From an uncultured Haloferula sp. (GTDB taxonomy: Bacteria > Verrucomicrobiota > Verrucomicrobiae > Verrucomicrobiales > Akkermansiaceae), in NCBI GenBank assembly GCA_946481625.1, contig CAMLOZ010000038.1:1-11883 (forward strand): a DNA stretch of 11,883 bases. The letters are read 5' to 3'. Both the position numbers and the translations under genes were made by a program. The notes below the pieces were generated by a model that made no database searches, was not told the origin of the DNA, and was given only the letters and a program-made list of their open reading frames with translations. Shown one piece after another: positions 1-7,460 of this stretch (position 1 is its first letter; each line of letters begins with the position of its first letter).

Positions 1-1680
1 TGGCAGAGCCGCGCAGTGGGCCGTGGTCGAGGGCAACCGGGTTGCCGCCGAGGCCGGATCGTTGCGTGCCTGTTCCGGCAGCAGCTTCGCGAGGGCCGCG
101 GTTTGCTCCTCGCCGGAAAGGGATTCCGCCCAGCGCAGCGCCGCATCCGGATCGCGTTGGCTCCAGGCTTTCGCCAAGGCGATCAAAGCCTGTTGCCGGT
201 CCTTCGGATCGTTCATGCCTTCTTCCATGGTGCGGGCGGCTTCCTGCGGGGAAAGCGCCGCCATCTGCTCGAATGCCTGGCGAACCGCCTGACTGCGCTC
301 CGAGGCCGATTCCAAAGAGGTGGCGAACTCGAGCGCCAGCTTTGGATCGTGTTGGGACAGCGAGTTCATGAAGTATCGGAAATCGTATTCACCCCGCAGA
401 GTCGGCGGCACTTCCTTGAAGAGCTTGATCGCTGCCTCGGGATCCTCGCCGACCATGCTGGCCGCCACTTTCCCGGCCAGGCGGGAATATTCGACCCCTT
501 CGAATTGGGACAAGGTTGCCTTCCGGTCCGCGGGCGATTGCCAGCGTAGACCCCACGAGAGGCTCTCCAGGGCGGAAGTGCGGGCATTCCCTTTGGGCAT
601 CGCCAGCACCACCTTGGAGGCCCCGGTGGGGTCCATCCAGTCGAGTTGGTTCACGAGCGATTGCATCGCCCGCTCGCGCTCCGCCGGCTGGGAAATGCCT
701 TGCGCGGCGGCGAGCGCCCCGGGGAGATCGGTATCCGCCCAACTCTCCATCACCGCTCCGATCAGTTCGGTCCGCAAATGTGCCGGCATCGTTGCGACCT
801 TCTCGAGCGCTGCGGCGGGATCGTCGCTCGCCATCCGCCGGCAATACGCCCGGTAGGCGGAATTCCGCATGTTGAGGTCGGTCGCGGTTGCCGCCCATGC
901 CAGCAGCGCTTCGGGATCGCTGGAGGCCCAAGTGGTGAAGACTCCCTCGCTGTTCCAGAAGTTGTCGCGCTGGTTGGGCGAGATCTTTGCCAGCTCCGCC
1001 ACGGCCTCCTCTGGGGAAATCTTTCCCAATTCATTGATCAGGGCGGTCCTCACGTGATCCGGAAGTTCCTTCATTCCTCCGAAAAGGCGGATGCCTTCAC
1101 GGGGATCTTTCCGCCCCGTGGCCCATGCCGCGGCCGCCAAGGCGTTCAAGCGCTCTGCCGAGGTCCCCAGGTCCTTCGCCCGTGCCAAGGCATCGGCCGG
1201 ATCCTCCTCCGCCAGCACGCTGAAGATCGAATCATGCGCCATGTTGCGGAAGATCTTCGAAGGGGAGTCCTTCACGAAGGCCAGCGCGGCTTCCGGATCG
1301 CTTGCCGCCCAGGCGGACATCACGCCGCCGAGCAGCTGTATCTGCTTGTAGTCGTAACCGGGATTCTTCCGGAAATGTTCGCGCAGCTCGCCCGCCAGTT
1401 CGGAAAGCTTCTGCGGTGGCACGTCATCGAGCGCGAGGGTCAGGCGAGCCTCCGCGACACCGGTCCGCCCGGCCTTCATGAGTTCCATGAGGTCGTCCAA
1501 GGTCGCGGTCGCTGGAATCAGCCGCTCGCTGCTCCGGCCCTCCCGCATCATGCCGCCGGGCGCGGCCGCCTTGGCTGCCAGCGCCGCCGGGGCCGCAGGG
1601 CCTTTCCCGGCTTGTCCGATCAGGAGACCGCCCGCCAAACCTAACACCAAACACGTAACTGGAGGAAGCGCCTTGTGCAC
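1..1680 (-). CDS. Exported or membrane-anchored DP-repeat helical protein, function unknown (3' end cut off by window edge)
   Basis: Reading the minus strand from the GTG at 1680 gives 560 codons without a stop up to the left edge, so the C-terminus is missing. The N-terminus has a positive start (H-K) followed by a hydrophobic run at about residues 6-22 (PPVTCLVLGLAGGLLIG), which looks like a signal peptide or membrane anchor, then a low-complexity Ala/Gly/Pro linker. The rest is Ala/Leu/Glu-rich and predicted helical. It contains imperfect units around a W/M-x(2-4)-DP-x-A-A-L core: SDPEAAL (about 127), SDPEALL (about 254), DDPAAAL (about 285), EDPEAAI (about 432), QHDPKLAL (about 463) and RDPDAALRW (about 508). 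I recognise this as a hypothetical protein style common in Verrucomicrobiota; no catalytic motif is visible. A TPR/HEAT-like scaffold is possible. GTG 1680 is preferred because it sits directly before the hydrophobic segment; there is no clear Shine-Dalgarno, and the frame stays open upstream. It is divergent from recQ. Confidence 0.72.
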   Translation of the reverse strand, partial: MHKALPPVTCLVLGLAGGLLIGQAGKGPAAPAALAAKAAAPGGMMREGRSSERLIPATATLDDLMELMKAGRTGVAEARLTLALDDVPPQKLSELAGELREHFRKNPGYDYKQIQLLGGVMSAWAASDPEAALAFVKDSPSKIFRNMAHDSIFSVLAEEDPADALARAKDLGTSAERLNALAAAAWATGRKDPREGIRLFGGMKELPDHVRTALINELGKISPEEAVAELAKISPNQRDNFWNSEGVFTTWASSDPEALLAWAATATDLNMRNSAYRAYCRRMASDDPAAALEKVATMPAHLRTELIGAVMESWADTDLPGALAAAQGISQPAERERAMQSLVNQLDWMDPTGASKVVLAMPKGNARTSALESLSWGLRWQSPADRKATLSQFEGVEYSRLAGKVAASMVGEDPEAAIKLFKEVPPTLRGEYDFRYFMNSLSQHDPKLALEFATSLESASERSQAVRQAFEQMAALSPQEAARTMEEGMNDPKDRQQALIALAKAWSQRDPDAALRWAESLSGEEQTAALAKLLPEQARNDPASAATRLPSTTAHCAALP

Positions 1681-1826
1681 AACTGCACGAATGCCGGAAG
1701 CCCCGCTTCCCGTCAGTAGAAATCCGGCCTCTCCGCCCGATGCCGCCAATTCTTCACCGAAATCTCTCCTGTCTTTCACCGGCAACCCGGCTTGACCCTG
1801 GCCGTCTGATCCGTTCACTTGAACAA
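1681..1826. other. Divergent intergenic region between DP-repeat gene and recQ
   Basis: This 146-bp spacer lies between two genes pointing away from each other and must carry both promoters. I see no convincing -35/-10 pair, Shine-Dalgarno sequence or long inverted repeat in it. It contains an ATG at 1740 in frame with recQ. The 29 codons from that ATG to the GTG at 1827 have only 12 G/C third positions, far below the strongly G/C-biased third positions of the helicase body, so the stretch looks non-coding. Confidence 0.5.
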
Positions 1827-3944
1827 GTGCCGCCTGCGCCGCCAAAGTCCCTTGTCCAAACTCCGCTCGATGCGCTCCGGCGGCATTTCGGGCACGACGG
1901 CTTTCTCGATGGCCAGGACCGCGTGATCTCGCAAATCACCACAGGCCGCGACGGTCTGGTGGTGATGCCCACCGGTGGCGGCAAGTCGCTCTGCTACCAG
2001 CTTCCCGCGCTGTGCTTCGAGGGCGTGACCCTGGTCGTGTCGCCGCTGATCGCCCTGATGAAGGATCAGGTGGATGCGCTCGTGGCAAAGGGCATTCCGG
2101 CGACCCTCATCAATTCTTCCGTGCCATGGTCCGAGCAAAAGGAGCGGCTCGACGGTATGCGGACGGGCAAGTGGAAGCTCGTCTATGTCGCACCCGAGCG
2201 CTTCCGGGCCGAATCCTTCCTGAGCGCCCTCAAGGGCGTCGAGGTTTCCCTCTTCGCCGTCGATGAGGCCCACTGCCTCAGCCAGTGGGGTCACGACTTC
2301 CGCCCGGACTACATGCGGCTCGGCAAGGCGCTCGACAAGATCGGGCGCCCGCAGTGCGTCGCGCTCACCGCCACCGCCACGCCCGTGGTGCGGCAGGACA
2401 TCCTGGAGGTGTTGAAGCTCCGCGAGCCCTTCGAGGTCGTGAGCGGCTTCTCGCGGCCGAATCTCTCGCTCGCCATCACCGCGGTGGAAAAGAAGCAGCA
2501 GAAGTACGACCGCATCCGCGAGATCCTGCAGGCCCACAAGACCGGCATCATCTACTGTGCCACCCGCAAGAAGGTGGAGGAGGTCGCCGAAACGCTTGCG
2601 GCATGGCGGGTCAAGTCGATCGCCTATCACGGCGGCATGTCCGATTCGGAGCGGGAGGCCGCGCAGGATATCTTCCTCCAGCGCAAGGCGGATGTCGCCG
2701 TGGCGACCAACGCTTTCGGCATGGGCATCGACCGCTCGGACGTTCGTTTCGTGATCCATTTCGAGGTTCCCGGCAGCGTGGAAGCCTATTACCAGGAGGC
2801 AGGTCGCGCCGGCCGGGACGGCGAGGCCGCCCACTGCGAGCTCCTCTTCAACTACGCCGACACCCGCACCCAGGAATTCTTCATCGAGGGCGCGAACCCC
2901 GGCGCGAGCACCATCCGCGAGGTTTACCAGTATCTCCTCAATGCCGCCGACAAGGACTACGAGATCCATCGTAGCATCGAGGACATCACGGAAGGTTCGG
3001 GGATGAAGAATTCCATGTCCGTGAGCAGCGCGCTCGCGTCGCTCGGACGGGCCGGTTACATCGAGCGCTTCGATGTGCCCGGCAAGCGGATGCGAGGCAC
3101 CCGCCTCAAGCGCCCCGATGTGTTCGCCCGCGCCCTCGAGCTCGACGATGCCGCGCTCGAGGAGAAGGAGCGACGCGACCGCGACAAGCTGAAGTCGATG
3201 GTCGAGCTCTGCTACTCCCGCACCTGCCGCCAGCAATGGATCCTCGGCTACTTCGGGGAGGAGGATGCGGACGTCTGCGGGAACTGCGACATGTGCCGGG
3301 AAAGCGGTGGAAGCGACAAGCGCGCACCCACGCCGGATGAAGACCTCGTCGTGCGCAAGGCGCTCAGCGGCGTCGCCCGCATGTCCCGCAAGACCGCTTC
3401 CGGCTGGGAAGGCAAGTTCGGCCGCGGGAAGATCGTGCAGATGCTCTGTGGCAGCCGTTCCCAGGAGATTCTTGCCGGAGGCCTCGACAAGCTCAGCACC
3501 TACGGGATCCTCAAGAGCCAGGGCACCGGCTACGTGAACGCCCTGATGCGCTCGCTCTGCGATGCCGGCCTGCTCCGCATCGAAGCCGGTGAATTTCCCC
3601 TGCTCTCCCTCACGGAACGCGGGGAATCCGCCATGCAGGGAAAAGCGAAATACCGCTTGGCCTGGCCTTCCGTGCAGTCCGTTCCGGCGGCTTCCCATCA
3701 ACTCGCCGACCAAGGCTTCGATCCGGGACTTTACTCCATGCTCCGCGATCTCCGCGCCAGCCTCGCCAAGCGCGAGGACGTGCCGCCCTACGTCATCTTC
3801 AGCAACAAGACCCTCGAAGCCCTCTGCCGCTACCGCCCCTCCACCGTCGAGGAAGGTCTCGCCGTGCCCGGAATCGGCGAGGCGAAGGCGCAGCGGTATC
3901 TTCCCCCGTTTCTGAAGGTGCTCAAGGAGTGGCGCGGGAGGTAG
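1827..3944 (+). CDS. recQ: RecQ family ATP-dependent 3'-5' DNA helicase
   Basis: Superfamily 2 helicase that unwinds forked and recombination-intermediate DNA in the cytoplasm, usually with RecA-pathway and SSB partners. Numbered from GTG 1827 (705 aa): motif 0 FGHDGFLDGQ at 21-30, Walker A MPTGGGKS at 47-54, DEAH box at 146-149 followed by the RecQ aromatic-rich loop (CLSQWGHDFRP), motif VI YYQEAGRAGRDG at about 321-332, and zinc ligands C467, C484, C487 and C490 in the CGNCDMC arrangement. A winged-helix RQC region covers about 500-600 and a single HRDC domain lies at about 636-705. The length is somewhat above the roughly 600 aa of the E. coli enzyme. An alternative ATG at 1740 would add 29 residues with atypical codon use and no family similarity, so the GTG is preferred; neither start has a good Shine-Dalgarno. 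It is convergent with the cytochrome gene downstream, 17 nt apart. The sequence does not distinguish housekeeping RecQ from a paralogue. Confidence 0.95.
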   Translation: MPPAPPKSLVQTPLDALRRHFGHDGFLDGQDRVISQITTGRDGLVVMPTGGGKSLCYQLPALCFEGVTLVVSPLIALMKDQVDALVAKGIPATLINSSVPWSEQKERLDGMRTGKWKLVYVAPERFRAESFLSALKGVEVSLFAVDEAHCLSQWGHDFRPDYMRLGKALDKIGRPQCVALTATATPVVRQDILEVLKLREPFEVVSGFSRPNLSLAITAVEKKQQKYDRIREILQAHKTGIIYCATRKKVEEVAETLAAWRVKSIAYHGGMSDSEREAAQDIFLQRKADVAVATNAFGMGIDRSDVRFVIHFEVPGSVEAYYQEAGRAGRDGEAAHCELLFNYADTRTQEFFIEGANPGASTIREVYQYLLNAADKDYEIHRSIEDITEGSGMKNSMSVSSALASLGRAGYIERFDVPGKRMRGTRLKRPDVFARALELDDAALEEKERRDRDKLKSMVELCYSRTCRQQWILGYFGEEDADVCGNCDMCRESGGSDKRAPTPDEDLVVRKALSGVARMSRKTASGWEGKFGRGKIVQMLCGSRSQEILAGGLDKLSTYGILKSQGTGYVNALMRSLCDAGLLRIEAGEFPLLSLTERGESAMQGKAKYRLAWPSVQSVPAASHQLADQGFDPGLYSMLRDLRASLAKREDVPPYVIFSNKTLEALCRYRPSTVEEGLAVPGIGEAKAQRYLPPFLKVLKEWRGR

Positions 3945-3961
3945 TCTTCCGCTCTTGGCGT

Positions 3962-4546
3962 TCAGTCCGGGATCTCCGCCCCGTTATCGATCCAGATCTT
4001 CATCTGCTTCGTGAACTCCGCGTGACTAAGCGGCGGCAGGGTCCGGCCATCGCCCGGCTTCCAACCCCACAGCACCAATTGGTCTTCCGCCACGTGGTGG
4101 AAAATCTCCTCGAGCGTTTTCCCGCCGTTTTGCTTCGGATCCTTGAGTTGCGCCGCGAGTTCGGCGGGCGACTTGCCCTCGAAGACCATCGGCATCTCCG
4201 GCGGGGGCAGGTGCCACACCGGATTGCCCGGCGGCATGTTTTCCCCGGGCAGGTTCGCATTCTGGTGGCAGCTCGTGCACTTCATCGCCGCGAATCCCTC
4301 GCCCTTCGGCCCGGCCTTCACGTTCATGGTATGCGGGTGGCTATCGTCGCCCTGCAAGGGGGCATCGCCCATCGGATGGCAGTTCATGCAGCGCGGATGC
4401 ATCAGCACCTTGTAGGCCTCCTTGAAGGCAGCCTTCGAGGCCTCTGCATCCTTCTTCCCGGCCGGATCATCCTGTCCTTGGAGATGGAAGGCGTAGCCCG
4501 CCACCCCGATCGTGCCGAGCGCGCAAATGGTTCGAATCGCTTTCAT
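3962..4546 (-). CDS. Small exported di-heme cytochrome c, probable electron-accepting subunit of the Mo-hydroxylase (often named isoquinoline 1-oxidoreductase subunit)
   Basis: A 194-aa protein with an N-terminal signal-like segment ([20 protein letters not shown], about residues 1-20), so heme attachment and function are expected outside the cytoplasm. Two CXXCH heme c motifs are visible: CMNCH at 53-57 and CTSCH at 90-94. Met-rich segments (HTMNVK at 72-77, ENMPPG at 102-107, PEMPM at 116-120) could supply axial ligands. It is the last gene of the minus-strand operon. Its ATG lies 6 nt after the stop of the molybdopterin subunit, so translation is probably coupled; the Shine-Dalgarno is weak. 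In Mo-hydroxylases lacking a FAD subunit, electrons usually leave through a cytochrome c, and this protein's place in the operon suits that job. The role is inferred; the cytochrome identity is directly visible. The stop at 3962-3964 faces the recQ stop only 17 nt away. Confidence 0.87.
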   Translation of the reverse strand: MKAIRTICALGTIGVAGYAFHLQGQDDPAGKKDAEASKAAFKEAYKVLMHPRCMNCHPMGDAPLQGDDSHPHTMNVKAGPKGEGFAAMKCTSCHQNANLPGENMPPGNPVWHLPPPEMPMVFEGKSPAELAAQLKDPKQNGGKTLEEIFHHVAEDQLVLWGWKPGDGRTLPPLSHAEFTKQMKIWIDNGAEIPD

Positions 4547-4552
4547 GGCATC

Positions 4553-6717
4553 TCACGCTTGTTTGAGTTGATCGATGCGGACCGGCAGCTCCCGCACCCG
4601 TTTTCCTGTGGCGGCAAAAATGGCATTCCCCACCGCCGCAGCCAACGGCGGTACCCCGCACTCGCCGGCACCACCCATCTTCTCGGCGCTCGGGACGATG
4701 TAGGTCTCGATCAGCGGGGCCTCGTGCATCCGCAGCACCGGGTAGTCATGGAAGTTCCGTTGCTTCACCGCTCCGTTCTCGAAGGTGATCTCGCCGTGGA
4801 GCACCGCGCTCAGCGCGAAAATGATTCCCGATTCCATCTGCGCCTTCACACCCTCCGGATTCACCGCAAGCCCGCAATCGATCGCGCAGGTAACCTTGTG
4901 GACTTTGAGAAGGCCTTCCTTGGAGACGGACACCTCCGCGACCTCCGCCACGAAGCTGCCGAAGCTCTCGTGCACCGATATGCCGCGGAAGCGGCCATCC
5001 TCCAGCGGTTTGCCCCAGCCGGATTTCTCGGCCGCCAGGTTCAGCGCCGCAAGATGGCGGGGGTGATCCTTAAGCAGCTCGCGCCGGTATTCGACGGGAT
5101 CCTTCTTCGCCTTGTGCGCCAGTTCATCGATCAAGCTCTCCATGACGAATCCCGTGTGGCTGTGCCCGACCGAACGCCACCAGAGCACCGGAACCCCGGT
5201 CTTCGGCGAATGCAGTTCCACGAGATGATCCGGGACTTCCTTCATGTAGGGCGAATCCGAAACGCCCTCCACCGAGGTCGCGTCGATCCCGTTCTTCAGC
5301 ATCGCCGCTTCAAAGGGCGTCCCCTCGATGATCGACTGGCCCACCAGCATGTGCCGCCAGGCCGCCGGATGCCCGTCCTTGCCAAGCGCGATCTTCGCGC
5401 GGTGCAGGAAGGCGGGCCGGTAGTAGCCGCCGCGGATGTCGTCCTCGCGTGTCCACACCACCTTCACCAGCTGGCCGCTCGCCTTGGCCACTTGCACGGC
5501 TTCCGAAATGAAATCGGAAGTCGGCGTCGCCCGGCGCCCGAACCCGCCGCCGAGGAAGGTCGTGTGAATCTCCACCTGCTCCGGCTTCAAGCCGGTGATC
5601 TGCGCCGCCACCGCCTGGTCCACGGTCTGGAGCTGCGTCCCGCTCCAGATCTCGCATTTGTCTTTCCCGAGCTTCACCGTGCAGTTCAGCGGCTCCATCG
5701 TGGCGTGGGCGAGATAGGGGAGATAGTACTCCGCCTCTAGTACATCGGCACCGTTCCCCAACGCTTTGCCGGCATCGCCGGCTTTGGCCGCGGGCGCACC
5801 CTCCGTGTCGGCCAGCTTGCGGAATTGCTCCCGCAGCTGGACGCTGTCCAGGCCCGCCGTCGGTCCTTCCTCCCATTCGATTTTCAAGGCATCACGCCCC
5901 TGCTTGGCGGCCCAGTAGTGATCGGCGAGCACGGCCACGCCGCTCGGCACCTGTACTACCTGTTTCACACCCGCCACCGACAAGGCCGCCTTGTCGTCGC
6001 AGGATTTCACCTTCCCGCCGAATCCCGGCGAGCGCGCGACCACCGCCGTCAGCATGCCGGGGAAATGCATGTCCATGCCGAACTGCGCGGTGCCGTTCAC
6101 CTTCTCCGGGCTGTCGAGCCGCTTGGTCGCCTTGCCGATGATCTTCCAGTCCTTCGGGTCCTTGAGCGTCACCTTCTCCGGGGTCGGCAATTTCGCCGCG
6201 GCCTCGGCCAATTCCCCGTAGCCGGCCTTATGGTTGCCGGCGATCACCTGTCCGTTCTCCGTCCGGCAGTCCTCCGGCTTCACGCCGAACTTTGTCGCGG
6301 CCGCCTTTACCAGAAGCTCCCGTGCCATCGCGCCCACCTGGCGGTAGCGGTCGAACTCCGAATGCGTGGAAGTCGAGCCGCCCGTGATCTGCATGCCGAA
6401 AGCCGTGTGCGCATAGACCGGCGCCACCCCGCAGTGCTCCGCCTTCACCTTCGACCAGTCGGCGTCCAGTTCCTCGGCGATCAGCATCGGCATCGTGGTC
6501 CAGATCCCTTGGCCCATTTCGGAGTGCGCCAGCACCACCAGCACCGTGCCGTCCGTCCCGATCCGCAGAAAGGCATTGGGTGGAGGCAGCTTGCCGCTCG
6601 GAGCACCCTGGGCTTCCACCCGCTTGGCAACCGGTACCGTGAAACCCACGATCAGCCCGCCGGTCAGCAATCCGCCACTCTTGAGGAATCCGCGCCGTCC
6701 CATTCGTTCCGTCGCGC

Positions 6718-6721
<4 letters not shown>
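4553..6721 (-). CDS. Tat-exported molybdopterin-dependent oxidoreductase, large subunit (isoquinoline 1-oxidoreductase beta / aldehyde oxidase-like)
   Basis: Xanthine dehydrogenase-family catalytic subunit that binds molybdopterin cytosine dinucleotide and hydroxylates aldehydes or N-heterocycles with water-derived oxygen. The 722-aa product starts at GTG 6721, overlapping the upstream gene by 4 nt (GTGA) with a strong AAAGGAGGTG ribosome site ahead. An in-frame frame extension upstream lies inside the Fe-S subunit gene and is rejected. Residues 1-38 form a twin-arginine signal ([10 protein letters not shown] at 8-17, hydrophobic core, AQG), so the enzyme is exported folded with its cofactor. 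Family landmarks: EMGQG at 68-72, a central domain beginning about [10 protein letters not shown] (201), HATMEPLNC at 339-347, GGGFGRR at 391-397, and the C-terminal [17 protein letters not shown] with the expected catalytic glutamate E687. Length fits the roughly 700-750 aa of the IorB type. Substrate is unknown; isoquinoline activity should not be assumed. No accessory maturation gene (XdhC-like) is in the window. Confidence 0.93.
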
Positions 6722-7185
<464 letters not shown>

Positions 7186-7273
7186 GGCGAATTGTAGTTG
7201 GGAGGCGTGCCGCAGACCGCTTCACACCCGCCTACCACAAAGCACCATCCTCCGCTCCCGTCTAGGGATTTGC

Positions 7274-7302
7274 TTTCTCCCTCCTCCGGGTGACGGGAGA
7301 AA
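7274..7302. repeat. Inverted repeat, 8-bp arms
   Basis: TTTCTCCC at 7274-7281 and its exact complement GGGAGAAA at 7295-7302 are separated by 13 nt. Nearest genes start about 89 nt to the left (minus strand) and 158 nt to the right. It could be an operator or a leader hairpin; there is no U-tract, so a terminator is unlikely. Confidence 0.5.
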
Positions 7303-7324
7303 TGTGACAATTTCGCCTTACTCC

Positions 7325-7370
7325 CTGCAATTGTGGTACATCCGGGACCCGCCAAGTCCCGTGGTTGCAG
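7325..7370 (+). repeat. Nested inverted repeats, possible leader RNA structure
   Basis: An inner stem CGGGAC (7343-7348) / GTCCCG (7356-7361) with a 7-nt loop is enclosed by an outer stem CTGCAA (7325-7330) / TTGCAG (7365-7370). The strands between the stems are unequal (12 nt and 3 nt), giving an internal loop. It lies about 90 nt before the start codon at 7461, so it would be in the leader of that gene if the promoter is upstream of it. No known riboswitch class is recognised. Confidence 0.4.
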
Positions 7371-7387
7371 GCAGGGGGAGTTTGGAC

Positions 7388-7403
7388 CCACCCGAACGGG
7401 TGG
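7388..7403. promoter_or_regulatory. Perfect 16-bp palindrome, candidate operator
   Basis: CCACCCGAACGGGTGG has two perfect 7-bp arms (7388-7394, 7397-7403) around a central AA. It ends 57 nt before the start codon at 7461. The size and symmetry suit a dimeric repressor or activator site; as RNA it would form a 6-bp stem with a GAAC tetraloop. No regulator gene is in the window to pair with it. Confidence 0.45.
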
Positions 7404-7460
7404 CATCCATCGTCAGGAATTCCATTGAATCCGCGCAATCCGTTGATATAGCGGGAGCTG

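Larger units (their letters stand above)
7186..7460. promoter_or_regulatory. Divergent regulatory region between Mo-hydroxylase operon and quinoprotein-cytochrome gene
   Basis: This 275-bp spacer lies between two outward-facing transcription units and has lower GC and more runs of A and T than the flanking genes. It carries three inverted repeats (7274-7302, 7325-7370, 7388-7403), listed separately. A TTGTCA is readable on the minus strand (7305-7310) but I see no matching -10 box, and I could not support a defined promoter for either direction. Confidence 0.5.

Noticed and set aside
646..1644. 332-codon plus-strand open frame near the left edge
   Set aside because: It lies opposite the DP-repeat protein, whose repeated motifs and N-terminal hydrophobic segment make the minus strand the coding one.
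1740..1826. Upstream ATG start for recQ adding 29 residues
   Set aside because: Only 12 of the 29 codons end in G or C, there is no ribosome site, and the added residues do not look like a RecQ N-terminus. It cannot be fully excluded.
1815..3713. 632-codon open frame on the minus strand opposite recQ
   Set aside because: It is the antisense shadow of a high-GC gene with strong third-position bias; the product is a low-complexity His/Gly/Ala/Leu/Glu-rich string with no family features, and recQ explains the DNA fully.
3945..3961. Bidirectional terminator between convergent recQ and cytochrome genes
   Set aside because: Only 17 nt separate the stops, and no stem-loop with a T-tract is visible there.
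3929..5740. 603-codon open frame on the plus strand opposite the cytochrome and Mo-hydroxylase genes
   Set aside because: It spans two real minus-strand genes and the gap between them and has a His/Arg/Leu-rich composition typical of antisense frames in GC-rich DNA.
7425..7450. TTGAAT...GATATA as a promoter for the quinoprotein gene
   Set aside because: The spacer is only 14 nt and the -10-like box ends 10 nt before the start codon, overlapping the ribosome-site region.
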